A stretch of DNA of 10,370 nucleotides from DATGXB01 sp035298905 (lineage in GTDB: Bacteria > Cyanobacteriota > Cyanobacteriia > Cyanobacteriales > Nostocaceae): assembly GCA_035298905.1 (NCBI GenBank), contig DATGXQ010000499.1, positions 1 to 10,370 of the forward strand. Direction: 5' to 3'. The notes beneath the pieces were generated by a model. It had not been told where the DNA came from and made no database searches. It saw only the letters and a list, made by a program, of their open reading frames with translations. The position numbers and the translations under genes are program-made. Of the stretch, positions 1 through 5,792 are shown one piece after another; the stretch's first letter is position 1, and every line of letters starts with the position of its first letter.

Positions 1-5
1 TACAG

Positions 6-36
6 CAGGGAACAGGGAACTCTTAACGGGGAACAG
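6..36. repeat. Degenerate GGGAACA-type tandem repeat
   Basis: Two adjacent copies of the heptamer CAGGGAA occupy 6-19, and a related GGGGAACAG follows at 28-36 after a short interruption. Tandem heptamers of this kind (short tandemly repeated repetitive, STRR, sequences) are common in heterocystous cyanobacteria. The tract begins close to the left edge and may extend beyond it. Confidence 0.55.
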
Positions 37-82
37 AGTGGAAAGTCTCTTAGCATAAGGTTTTGTTCCTAAAATTTGTACC

Positions 83-241
83 TCATTGACCTGAATTATG
101 CTGTATTCCTAGAAAGTCAATAAATTCTTCATATTTTCCTGTTGATTGCATTTCAACTACACATACTTTAATTAATTTATAACATTCATTTGCGGGATGC
201 TATTCCAGAAAATCAGTGAATTTTACTGGTGAAGATATAGC
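83..241 (-). pseudogene. Decayed N-terminal fragment of a Uma2 (DUF820) family protein
   Basis: Reading the minus strand from 241 down to the TGA at 83-85 gives about 52 codons interrupted by one in-frame TAG at 200-202. Before the stop the peptide has SPVKFTDFLE. After it comes HPANECYKLIKVCVVEMQST and then GKYEEFIDFL. This follows the start of Uma2 proteins, which typically read SPxTFEEFLEW, then YELINGxVVEM, then TGxHEEI. The TAG sits where the family usually has the Trp of FLEW, so a TGG to TAG change is the simplest explanation. No ATG is found at the expected start (the frame is open back only to a stop at 269-271), and the catalytic C-terminal two thirds is absent. Uma2 genes are abundant in cyanobacteria and related to PD-(D/E)XK nucleases. 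The frame and stops are seen directly; the family assignment is by recalled consensus and could be wrong. Confidence 0.6.
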
Positions 242-266
242 GGAAATTATATAATTATTCGTAAAG

Positions 267-297
267 ATTCAGAATTCAGAATTCAGAATTCAGAATT
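267..297. repeat. Tandem heptamer repeat (ATTCAGA)4
   Basis: Four perfect head-to-tail copies of ATTCAGA run from 267 to 294, followed by a partial ATT. This is a cyanobacterial STRR-type array. It lies directly upstream of the Uma2-like relic and places a stop codon in that reading frame. Confidence 0.85.
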
Positions 298-380
298 AAA
301 AAGACTTTAAGAGTCAAGCTGACTGAGATTCTCCAAATATCACTACTATCGATTCCTCTTTTGGTAACTATTCTGGCTAC

Positions 381-401
381 TGACTCCTGACTCCTGAATT
401 C
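381..401. repeat. Short tandem heptamer TGACTCC
   Basis: Two perfect TGACTCC copies (381-394) are followed by the related heptamer TGAATTC (395-401). It resembles the common cyanobacterial STRR class and may be the decayed end of a longer array. Confidence 0.6.
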
Positions 402-533
402 TTACAATTATTCCTTGAGAATCATGTTTTTGTGGAGGTTGGACATTTAATATCTTTATATACTACTGCTCTGGTGATAAATTATATAGCTTTCCTATAT
501 GATGATACTAGAGTTTAGCGTCTACTATTAAAC

Positions 534-788
534 ATGAACTTTCTCAATATTTTAGGATTATTTGCTGCCACTTTAACTACAATCGCGTTTTTACCCCAGA
601 TGTTGAAAATCTGGCGATCGCAATCGGCTAATGATGTCTCTTTTACTATGCTGATTACATTTATTACAGGACTTGTACTGTGGTTAATCTATGGTATGGT
701 TCTCGGTGCGTTGCCCATTATTATCGCTAATTCGGTGACTTTGTGTTTTAATTTGATAATTTTATGGCTTAAAATTAAATATAGATAA
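534..788 (+). CDS. SemiSWEET-type sugar transporter (PQ-loop, 3 TM)
   Basis: The 84-residue protein has the SemiSWEET size and plan: three hydrophobic helices at about 4-20, 36-57 and 60-79, with the PQ motif (AFLPQ, residues 18-22) at the end of helix 1. Downstream landmarks also fit the MtN3/SWEET family: KIWRSQSANDVSFTM after the PQ motif, then TGLVLWLIYG and P61 with IIIANSVT in helix 3. SemiSWEETs form homodimers in the inner membrane and carry sugars such as sucrose or glucose by facilitated diffusion; the substrate cannot be told from sequence. The ATG at 534 gives a full-length protein, although no clear Shine-Dalgarno sequence precedes it. The stop lies 17 bases before the radical SAM gene, so co-transcription is plausible. 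A HIP1 octamer lies inside the gene at 614-621. Confidence 0.88.
   Translation: MNFLNILGLFAATLTTIAFLPQMLKIWRSQSANDVSFTMLITFITGLVLWLIYGMVLGALPIIIANSVTLCFNLIILWLKIKYR
614..621. repeat. HIP1 octamer
   Basis: GCGATCGC, the highly iterated palindrome of cyanobacterial genomes, inside the SemiSWEET gene. Confidence 0.9.
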
Positions 789-805
789 CTCTATTAAAAC
801 GACCT

Positions 806-2449
806 GTGACATCATCTGTGTTTGACTCAGAACGCCTTTTGTTTACCCCTGCTACCCCAAAAACTGACGCTATCCCGCTAATTTTCGCTTTTCCTAATGA
901 GTACAGTGTGGGAATCACTAGCCTTGGTTATCAGGTAGTTTGGGCTACTTTGGCTATGCGTGATGATGTACAGGTGAGCCGCTTATTTACTGATACTCAT
1001 GAACAGTTACCCAGACATCCAGAATTACTAGGTTTTTCTGTCTCTTGGGAATTAGATTATGTCAATATTTTCAATTTATTAGAATCTTTAGGAATACCAA
1101 TTCGGGCAACTTCCCGCCATGAAAATCATCCTTTAATTTTTGGTGGTGGACCCGTTCTCACCGCTAATCCTGAACCTTTTGCAGATTTTTTTGATGTGGT
1201 GCTATTGGGAGATGGAGAAAATTTACTAGATAATTTTGTTACAGCTTATCAGGAAGTTAGAACCGCTACACGAGAAGTTAAATTAACCAGATTAGCGCAA
1301 GTACCAGGAATTTATATTCCTAGTTTGTACAATATTGAATATACAGCCGCAGACGGAGAAATAAAATCAATTCATCCTGTTTCTAGTGAAATTCCGCCAG
1401 TTATTCAAAAGCAAACTTACCGGGGCAATACTCTTTCTGCTTCTACTGTGGTAACGGAAAAAGCCGCCTGGGAAAATATTTTTATGGTAGAAGTAGTGCG
1501 GAGTTGTCCTGAAATGTGCCGCTTTTGTTTGGCTAGTTATTTAACTTTACCGTTTAGAACTGCGAGTTTAGAAGGTTCTTTAATTCCGGCTATTGAAAAG
1601 GGTTTACAAGTTACTAACCGTTTGGGTTTATTGGGTGCTTCAGTAACTCAACATCCTGAATTTTCTGATTTATTAAATTATATTAGTCAACCAAAATATG
1701 ATGATGTGCGGTTGAGTATTGCCTCAGTTAGAACTAATACCGTAACGGTAGAACTAGCCCAAACTTTAGCCAAAAGAGACACGCGATCGCTTACCATAGC
1801 TATAGAGAGCGGTTCAGCACCATTACGTCAAATTATTAACAAAAAGTTAGAGAATGAAGCCATCATCCAAGCCGCAGTTAATGCTAAATCTGGTGGTCTG
1901 TCAAGTCTCAAATTATACGGGATGGTTGGTATTCCTGGGGAGGAAGAGTCAGATTTAGATGCTACTGTAGCTATGATAAAGACTGTAAAAAAAGCTGCTT
2001 CTGGTTTGCGGCTAACACTGGGATGCAGCACCTTTGTACCCAAGTCACACACGCCTTTTCAGTGGTTTGGAGTCAATAAGCAATCTGAGAAACGGTTGCA
2101 ATTTTTACAAAAACAGTTGAAACCGCAAGGGATAGATTTTCGCCCAGAAAGCTATAATTGGTCTATTATCCAGGCTTTGTTGTCGAGAGGCGATCGCCGT
2201 CTTTCTCGATTGTTAGAATTAACTCGTGATTTTGGTGACTCTTTAGGTAGTTATAAACGTGCTTTTAAACAATTAAAAGGTGAAATCCCGGATCTAGATT
2301 ATTACGTTTTTAGTAATTGGTCAACCGAGCAAATTTTACCTTGGAGTCATTTACAAGGGCCTTTGCCTCAGTCTACACTATTAAAGCATTTGGCTGAAGC
2401 TACCAGTTATTTTCGCTCATCTACCAAAGATTTACAAACTGTCAACTAA
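806..2449 (+). CDS. B12-binding-like radical SAM protein, substrate unknown
   Basis: The 547-residue protein has an N-terminal cobalamin-binding-like Rossmann region (about 25-150, with IFGGGPVLTANPEP at 111-124 and LLGDGEN at 133-139) followed by a radical SAM barrel. The [4Fe-4S] ligands are C234, C238 and C241 in CPEMCRFC. Further family marks are AIESGSAPLRQIINK (332-346), KLYGMVGIPGEEESD (369-383), VPKSHTPFQW (411-420) and RGDRRLSRLLE (461-471). The order of these motifs resembles the TIGR03960 group of B12-type radical SAM proteins; that match is from memory. No DxHxxG lower-ligand motif is seen in the N-terminal region, so cobalamin may not bind in the usual base-off/His-on mode. The start is a GTG at 806, chosen because residues from there match the expected N-terminus and no in-frame ATG, GTG or TTG lies between it and the SemiSWEET stop. 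No good ribosome binding site is visible. Reaction and substrate are not known. Confidence 0.85.
   Translation: MTSSVFDSERLLFTPATPKTDAIPLIFAFPNEYSVGITSLGYQVVWATLAMRDDVQVSRLFTDTHEQLPRHPELLGFSVSWELDYVNIFNLLESLGIPIRATSRHENHPLIFGGGPVLTANPEPFADFFDVVLLGDGENLLDNFVTAYQEVRTATREVKLTRLAQVPGIYIPSLYNIEYTAADGEIKSIHPVSSEIPPVIQKQTYRGNTLSASTVVTEKAAWENIFMVEVVRSCPEMCRFCLASYLTLPFRTASLEGSLIPAIEKGLQVTNRLGLLGASVTQHPEFSDLLNYISQPKYDDVRLSIASVRTNTVTVELAQTLAKRDTRSLTIAIESGSAPLRQIINKKLENEAIIQAAVNAKSGGLSSLKLYGMVGIPGEEESDLDATVAMIKTVKKAASGLRLTLGCSTFVPKSHTPFQWFGVNKQSEKRLQFLQKQLKPQGIDFRPESYNWSIIQALLSRGDRRLSRLLELTRDFGDSLGSYKRAFKQLKGEIPDLDYYVFSNWSTEQILPWSHLQGPLPQSTLLKHLAEATSYFRSSTKDLQTVN
1783..1790. repeat. HIP1 octamer
   Basis: GCGATCGC within the radical SAM gene, in the barrel-coding part. 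Confidence 0.9.
2190..2197. repeat. HIP1 octamer
   Basis: GCGATCGC extended to the decamer GGCGATCGCC (2189-2198), coding for the RGDRR motif of the radical SAM protein. Confidence 0.9.
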
Positions 2450-2473
2450 AAATTAAAAATTAAAAATTAAAAA
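2447..2473. repeat. Tandem heptamer (TAAAAAT)3 overlapping a stop codon
   Basis: Three perfect TAAAAAT copies (2447-2467) and a degenerate fourth begin exactly with the TAA stop of the radical SAM gene. Such A/T heptamers are frequent just behind cyanobacterial genes. No GC-rich stem precedes it, so it is not a classical intrinsic terminator. Confidence 0.75.
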
Positions 2474-2495
2474 ATGAAGTGAATGGCTAATAGAT

Positions 2496-2517
2496 TATAC
2501 TGGTATTAGGTATAGGA
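2496..2517 (+). promoter_or_regulatory. Possible -10 box and ribosome binding site of the CPXCG gene
   Basis: TATACT at 2496-2501 resembles a -10 hexamer, but no TTGACA-like -35 lies 16-18 bases upstream. AGGA at 2514-2517 sits 11 bases before the ATG at 2529 and is the likely Shine-Dalgarno sequence. The promoter part is weak; the gene may be read from the upstream operon. Confidence 0.3.
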
Positions 2518-2528
2518 AAAAATGCGAA

Positions 2529-2717
2529 ATGCAAACTACATCCGAGTATTATTGTGCTTTTTGTGGTGAAGAAAATACCACTTTTATTGATTTGAGTGGA
2601 GGAATGCAACAATCTTATGTAGAAGATTGCCAAGTGTGTTGTCGTCCTAACATTTTGTATATTAGGGTTGATGAAGATACCCTAGATATTGAAATTGATA
2701 CAGAGTATGAAGGCTAA
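2529..2717 (+). CDS. CPXCG motif-containing cysteine-rich small protein
   Basis: This 62-residue protein has two cysteine pairs, C9-A-F-C12-G and C34-Q-V-C37-C38-R-P, spaced as in a zinc ribbon. Between and after them are the family's acidic, beta-rich segments (YVEDCQVC, then IRVDEDTLDIEID). This matches the small conserved CPXCG Cys-rich family of cyanobacteria and proteobacteria, with the first motif here reading CAFCG. Metal binding, most likely zinc, is inferred from the cysteine geometry. Cellular role is unknown. It starts at the ATG at 2529 with AGGA 11 bases upstream; an earlier ATG at 2522 is in another frame. It ends 19 bases before the SRPBCC gene, so the two are probably co-transcribed. 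Confidence 0.85.
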   Translation: MQTTSEYYCAFCGEENTTFIDLSGGMQQSYVEDCQVCCRPNILYIRVDEDTLDIEIDTEYEG

Positions 2718-2736
2718 GTTTTAGGTTTTCCTTTCC

Positions 2737-3195
2737 ATGCTGCAATTCAAACATTCTTCAGTTATTAATGCACCAGTAGAAGTAGTTTGGAAATTCCATG
2801 AAAGACCAGACATATTACAACTGCTAACTCCTCCTTGGCAACCTGTACAAGTAGTTAAGCGTGAGGGTGGACTTGATCAGGGGGCAATTACAGAATTTAA
2901 GCTGTTTTTGGGGCCTTTGCCTTTAACTTGGTTAGCGCGTCATACTGAATATGAAAAATATCGTCTGTTCACTGATGAACAAATATCTGGCCCGTTTGAA
3001 TCTTGGATACATCGTCATGAATTTACACCAGAAGATGGCAAGACTAGATTAACCGATGCAATTTCTTTTGTAATGCCTGGTGGTGATGCAGTCGAATTTG
3101 TCAGTGGTTGGTTAGTGCAAGTGCAGCTAGAAGCAATGTTTCGCTACCGCCATTATGTCACAAAAAGGGAATGCGAGTCAAAGCCGTTACTTTAG
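2737..3195 (+). CDS. SRPBCC (START/Bet v1-like) family protein
   Basis: The 152-residue protein is a single SRPBCC-fold domain of usual length. The opening strand and helices (FKHSSVINAPVEVVWKFHER, residues 4-23) are the family signature, followed by the LTPPW segment (30-34), GPFESWIHRHEF (85-96) and the long C-terminal helix ending MFRYRH (134-139). The fold encloses a hydrophobic pocket used in various families to bind lipids, polyketides, quinones or other ligands. No transmembrane segment or signal peptide is seen, so it is probably cytoplasmic or peripheral. The ligand cannot be predicted. It starts at ATG 2737 with TAGG about 11 bases upstream, closely behind the CPXCG gene. The last dozen residues (KRECESKPLL) are an unstructured-looking tail beyond the domain. 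Confidence 0.85.
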   Translation: MLQFKHSSVINAPVEVVWKFHERPDILQLLTPPWQPVQVVKREGGLDQGAITEFKLFLGPLPLTWLARHTEYEKYRLFTDEQISGPFESWIHRHEFTPEDGKTRLTDAISFVMPGGDAVEFVSGWLVQVQLEAMFRYRHYVTKRECESKPLL

Positions 3196-3229
3196 TAAAT
3201 TGGTGGAAAAATTTTTCATAGATGGAAAA

Positions 3230-3288
3230 CAGAAATGTAGCGAAATAGCTACATATTTATTTACTTTTCGCTGAGATTCTCATTTCTG
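3230..3288. repeat. Nested inverted repeats between SRPBCC and VIT/VWA genes
   Basis: Two mutually exclusive foldings can be drawn. A compact hairpin pairs ATGTAGC (3235-3241) with GCTACAT (3248-3254) around GAAATA, followed by a T-rich stretch, so it could act as a weak terminator for the upstream genes. A longer fold pairs CAGAAATG (3230-3237) with CATTTCTG (3281-3288) and AGCGAAA (3239-3245) with TTTCGCT (3266-3272). The pairings are read directly; any function is inferred. Confidence 0.5.
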
Positions 3289-3365
3289 GAATTTGTAGAC
3301 TCGAAACTGAATAATTAATTGTCAGTTCGTATTTATACAATTGACTTTTGTCATGCTGTATATTC

Positions 3366-3370
3366 AGGGA
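3366..3370 (+). promoter_or_regulatory. Ribosome binding site deciding the VIT/VWA start
   Basis: AGGGA lies nine bases before the ATG at 3380. It favours that start over the TTG at 3341 and the ATG at 3353 in the same frame, neither of which has a comparable sequence upstream. Confidence 0.5.
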
Positions 3371-3379
3371 TTAAATTTG

Positions 3380-5713
3380 ATGTCTACAAAAATCAAGCAG
3401 CACCAAGTAGGGAGATTATATGCACATTCTCCCAACGGCAAAGAATTAGTTTTTCCACTCAAGCATACAGAAGTTCAAGCTAAAATTGCTGGTAATTTAT
3501 CCAGAGTGGAAGTTATCCAAAGTTTTGAAAATCCTTTTACACAGCCTTTAGAAGCTATCTATGTCTTCCCTTTGCCAGATGAAGCGGCTGTAGATGAGAT
3601 GGAAATTAAAATCAATGAAAAGATAATTAAAGGCAGTATTAAAAAGCGGGAAGAAGCACAACAAATTTATCAACAAGCTAAAAGAGAAGGTCGCACTACT
3701 GGGTTATTAGAACAAGAAAGAGATAACATCTTCACTCAATCTTTAGCTAATATTTTACCTGGTGAACAAATTTATGTGACGATTCTTTACACCGATAGTT
3801 TAAAATTTAGTGGGGGAAATTATGAATTTGTGTTCCCTATGGTAGTAGGGCCACGTTATATCCCTGGTACACCAATAGACGGAAGTGGAGACACAGACCA
3901 GGTTCCTGATGCTTCGCGCATTACTCCCCCAATCATCCCAGCAGGAATGCGATCGCGTCACGATATTAATATTAATGTAGAAATTCACGCAGGTTTACCA
4001 GTTCATCAAATTGTTTCCCCTTCTCATCAACTACAAATAGAACAAAATGGGGAAATTGTGAAAATACAACTTGCAGGGGAAGATACTATTCCCAACAAAG
4101 ATTTTATCTTGCGTTATCAAGTTGCAGGTAAAGCAACTCAAGCCACAGTTCTCACTCAAAAAGATCAACGCGGTGGACATTTTGCCCTTTATTTTATTCC
4201 CGCTTTAGAATATAAAACTACGGAAATTGTCGCCAAAGATGTAGTTTTTCTCATTGATACTTCTGGTTCTCAACATGGCGCACCTTTGCAACAATGTCAG
4301 GAATTAATGCGGCGATTTATTAATGGGTTAAACCCTGACGACACTTTTACAATTATTGACTTTTCCGAAACGACTAGACAATTATCATCGACACCATTAC
4401 CCAATACACCCACAAATCGCACTAAGGCAATTAGTTATATCGATAAGTTAAAAGCTGATGGTGGAACGCAATTATTAAATGGTATTCAGGCGGTTTTACA
4501 ATTTCCTGTTACTTCTAATAGATTGCGAAGTATTGTTTTATTAACCGATGGCTACATTGGCAATGAAAACCAAATTTTAGCGGAAGTAAAAAAGAAATTA
4601 AAACCAGGAAATCGCCTCTATAGTTTTGGTGCTGGTAGTTCAGTTAACCGCTTTTTACTTAATCGGATTGCGGAAATTGGACGCGGTACATCGACAATTA
4701 TTCGTCATGATGAACCAGTCCAAGAAGTAGTAGAAAAGTTCTTTAAAGAAATTAACAACCCAGTCTTAACCAACATTGAAATTATTTGGGAAGGTGCAGG
4801 AGAACCGCCAACAATTTATCCTACAGCCATACCAGATTTATTTGCCCAACAGCCTTTAGTTTTATTTGGTAAACAACCAGAAGCTATTACTGGCAAACTA
4901 TACATTAACGGTATTACAGCAGGTGGTAAAACTTATGAAAAAACTTTTGACCTCAAGTTTGAATTTGAAGGGAATACAGCCATAGCCCAGCTTTGGGGAC
5001 GGGCTAAAATCAAAGATTTAATGAATCAAATGTTTAGTTATGAAACTACAGAAAAAGTTGAAGCAGTCACAGAAACAGCTTTAACTTATCAATTGCTATC
5101 TCAATATACGGCTTTTATCGCTGTGAGTGAAGATATTAGAGTAGATGGAGACAGTGAGATAATTTCTGTACAAGTACCTGTAGAAATGCCAGAAGCCGTT
5201 AGCTACGATGGAATTGTTGCCGCATCTGCACCATCTACCCCGATTGTTAGATCCATGGGTAGAAAACTTGCTAGTCCTCGATCTTCAGCCAAAAAAGTAG
5301 CGTATTCTCAAGTAGATGAATTTGCTGATTTTGACATGGAAAGGGAACGAGGAATTTCTATTCCCGAATATTACTTTTCAGCACCAGCAGCACCAGCAGA
5401 TATTCCCGATGCAAATGCCAAAATTGAAGTTGTCAAGATTACAGGTTTAGACGATACAGCTAGATTAGATTTAGCTAAACATTTAGCATCTCTGATATTT
5501 GATCATGACTTCTATCATGACTTGCATAAAGAAATAGTTTTTACCTGTAAAATTAGTCAAGGACGGGTTAGACAGGTCATGTTAGATGAGAAAAATACAA
5601 ATTTTTTAGATGTTGAGGTGATAGAAGACATTAAGCAATTATTATTAACTTGGCTAGTTCCTGAAAAGAAATCTATGGCAATTCGGATTACTTTACGGTT
5701 GCAAGAATGTTAA
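3380..5713 (+). CDS. VIT domain plus VWA domain protein
   Basis: From ATG 3380 the protein has 777 residues. The VIT (vault/inter-alpha-trypsin) domain covers about 12-142, with the typical FPLPDEAAVDEMEI, I.GSIKKREEAQQIYQQAK and LANILPGEQIYV stretches. The von Willebrand A domain covers about 285-457 and keeps a complete MIDAS metal site: DTSGS at 293-297, the Thr of GGTQL at 363 and the Asp of LLTDG at 390. A Pro/Ser/Ala-rich, charged linker (about 605-680) leads to a separate alpha/beta C-terminal region (about 681-777) with no family I can name. No signal peptide or transmembrane helix is evident, so location is uncertain; some proteobacterial VIT/VWA proteins are exported sortase targets, but no sorting signal is seen here. 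The VWA site suggests cation-dependent protein binding. The frame is open upstream to TTG 3341, but the ribosome binding site and the family-like N-terminus support 3380. It contains a HIP1 octamer (3949-3956). Confidence 0.88.
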   Translation: MSTKIKQHQVGRLYAHSPNGKELVFPLKHTEVQAKIAGNLSRVEVIQSFENPFTQPLEAIYVFPLPDEAAVDEMEIKINEKIIKGSIKKREEAQQIYQQAKREGRTTGLLEQERDNIFTQSLANILPGEQIYVTILYTDSLKFSGGNYEFVFPMVVGPRYIPGTPIDGSGDTDQVPDASRITPPIIPAGMRSRHDININVEIHAGLPVHQIVSPSHQLQIEQNGEIVKIQLAGEDTIPNKDFILRYQVAGKATQATVLTQKDQRGGHFALYFIPALEYKTTEIVAKDVVFLIDTSGSQHGAPLQQCQELMRRFINGLNPDDTFTIIDFSETTRQLSSTPLPNTPTNRTKAISYIDKLKADGGTQLLNGIQAVLQFPVTSNRLRSIVLLTDGYIGNENQILAEVKKKLKPGNRLYSFGAGSSVNRFLLNRIAEIGRGTSTIIRHDEPVQEVVEKFFKEINNPVLTNIEIIWEGAGEPPTIYPTAIPDLFAQQPLVLFGKQPEAITGKLYINGITAGGKTYEKTFDLKFEFEGNTAIAQLWGRAKIKDLMNQMFSYETTEKVEAVTETALTYQLLSQYTAFIAVSEDIRVDGDSEIISVQVPVEMPEAVSYDGIVAASAPSTPIVRSMGRKLASPRSSAKKVAYSQVDEFADFDMERERGISIPEYYFSAPAAPADIPDANAKIEVVKITGLDDTARLDLAKHLASLIFDHDFYHDLHKEIVFTCKISQGRVRQVMLDEKNTNFLDVEVIEDIKQLLLTWLVPEKKSMAIRITLRLQEC
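3949..3956. repeat. HIP1 octamer
   Basis: GCGATCGC inside the VIT/VWA gene. It is the last one before a HIP1-free span of about 6.1 kb. Confidence 0.9.
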
Positions 5714-5792
5714 TTGATTGAGTCAATTGTGTTGCGTCCACTTCTTATTTGAGATGTGGACATTAAAATTAACAGATAATCATCATATTATT

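Larger units (their letters stand above)
1..533. other. Intergenic region with repeat debris and a gene relic
   Basis: No intact gene is visible here on either strand. The stretch holds three groups of heptamer-like tandem repeats (6-36, 267-297, 381-401) and a decayed Uma2-like fragment on the minus strand (83-241). Bases 298-380 and 402-533 show no recognisable element. The leader of the SemiSWEET gene must lie at the right end, but no convincing promoter pair with normal spacing could be found: TTGGAC at 439 and TATACT at 459 are only 14 bases apart. Confidence 0.7.

Noticed and set aside
83..133. Continuation of the Uma2-like relic in another frame past its TGA
   Set aside because: The shifted frame gives LGTKPYAKRLSTLF-like text that does not follow the family consensus.
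439..464. TTGGAC followed by TATACT upstream of the SemiSWEET gene as a promoter
   Set aside because: The two hexamers are 14 bases apart, too short for a sigma-70 type promoter, and AT-rich DNA yields such matches by chance.
1828..2052. Minus-strand open frame inside the radical SAM gene
   Set aside because: It lies wholly within a well-supported gene and its peptide shows no family features.
3341..3379. TTG at 3341 as start of the VIT/VWA gene
   Set aside because: The extra 13 residues precede the family-like N-terminus, and the ATG at 3380 has AGGGA nine bases upstream.
5718..5792. TTG at 5718 or ATG at 5754 as start of the glycosidase gene
   Set aside because: The added segment is hydrophilic, Cys/Phe/His-rich and precedes a typical Lys-rich signal-anchor start at 5793. 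ATG 5754 cannot be fully excluded.
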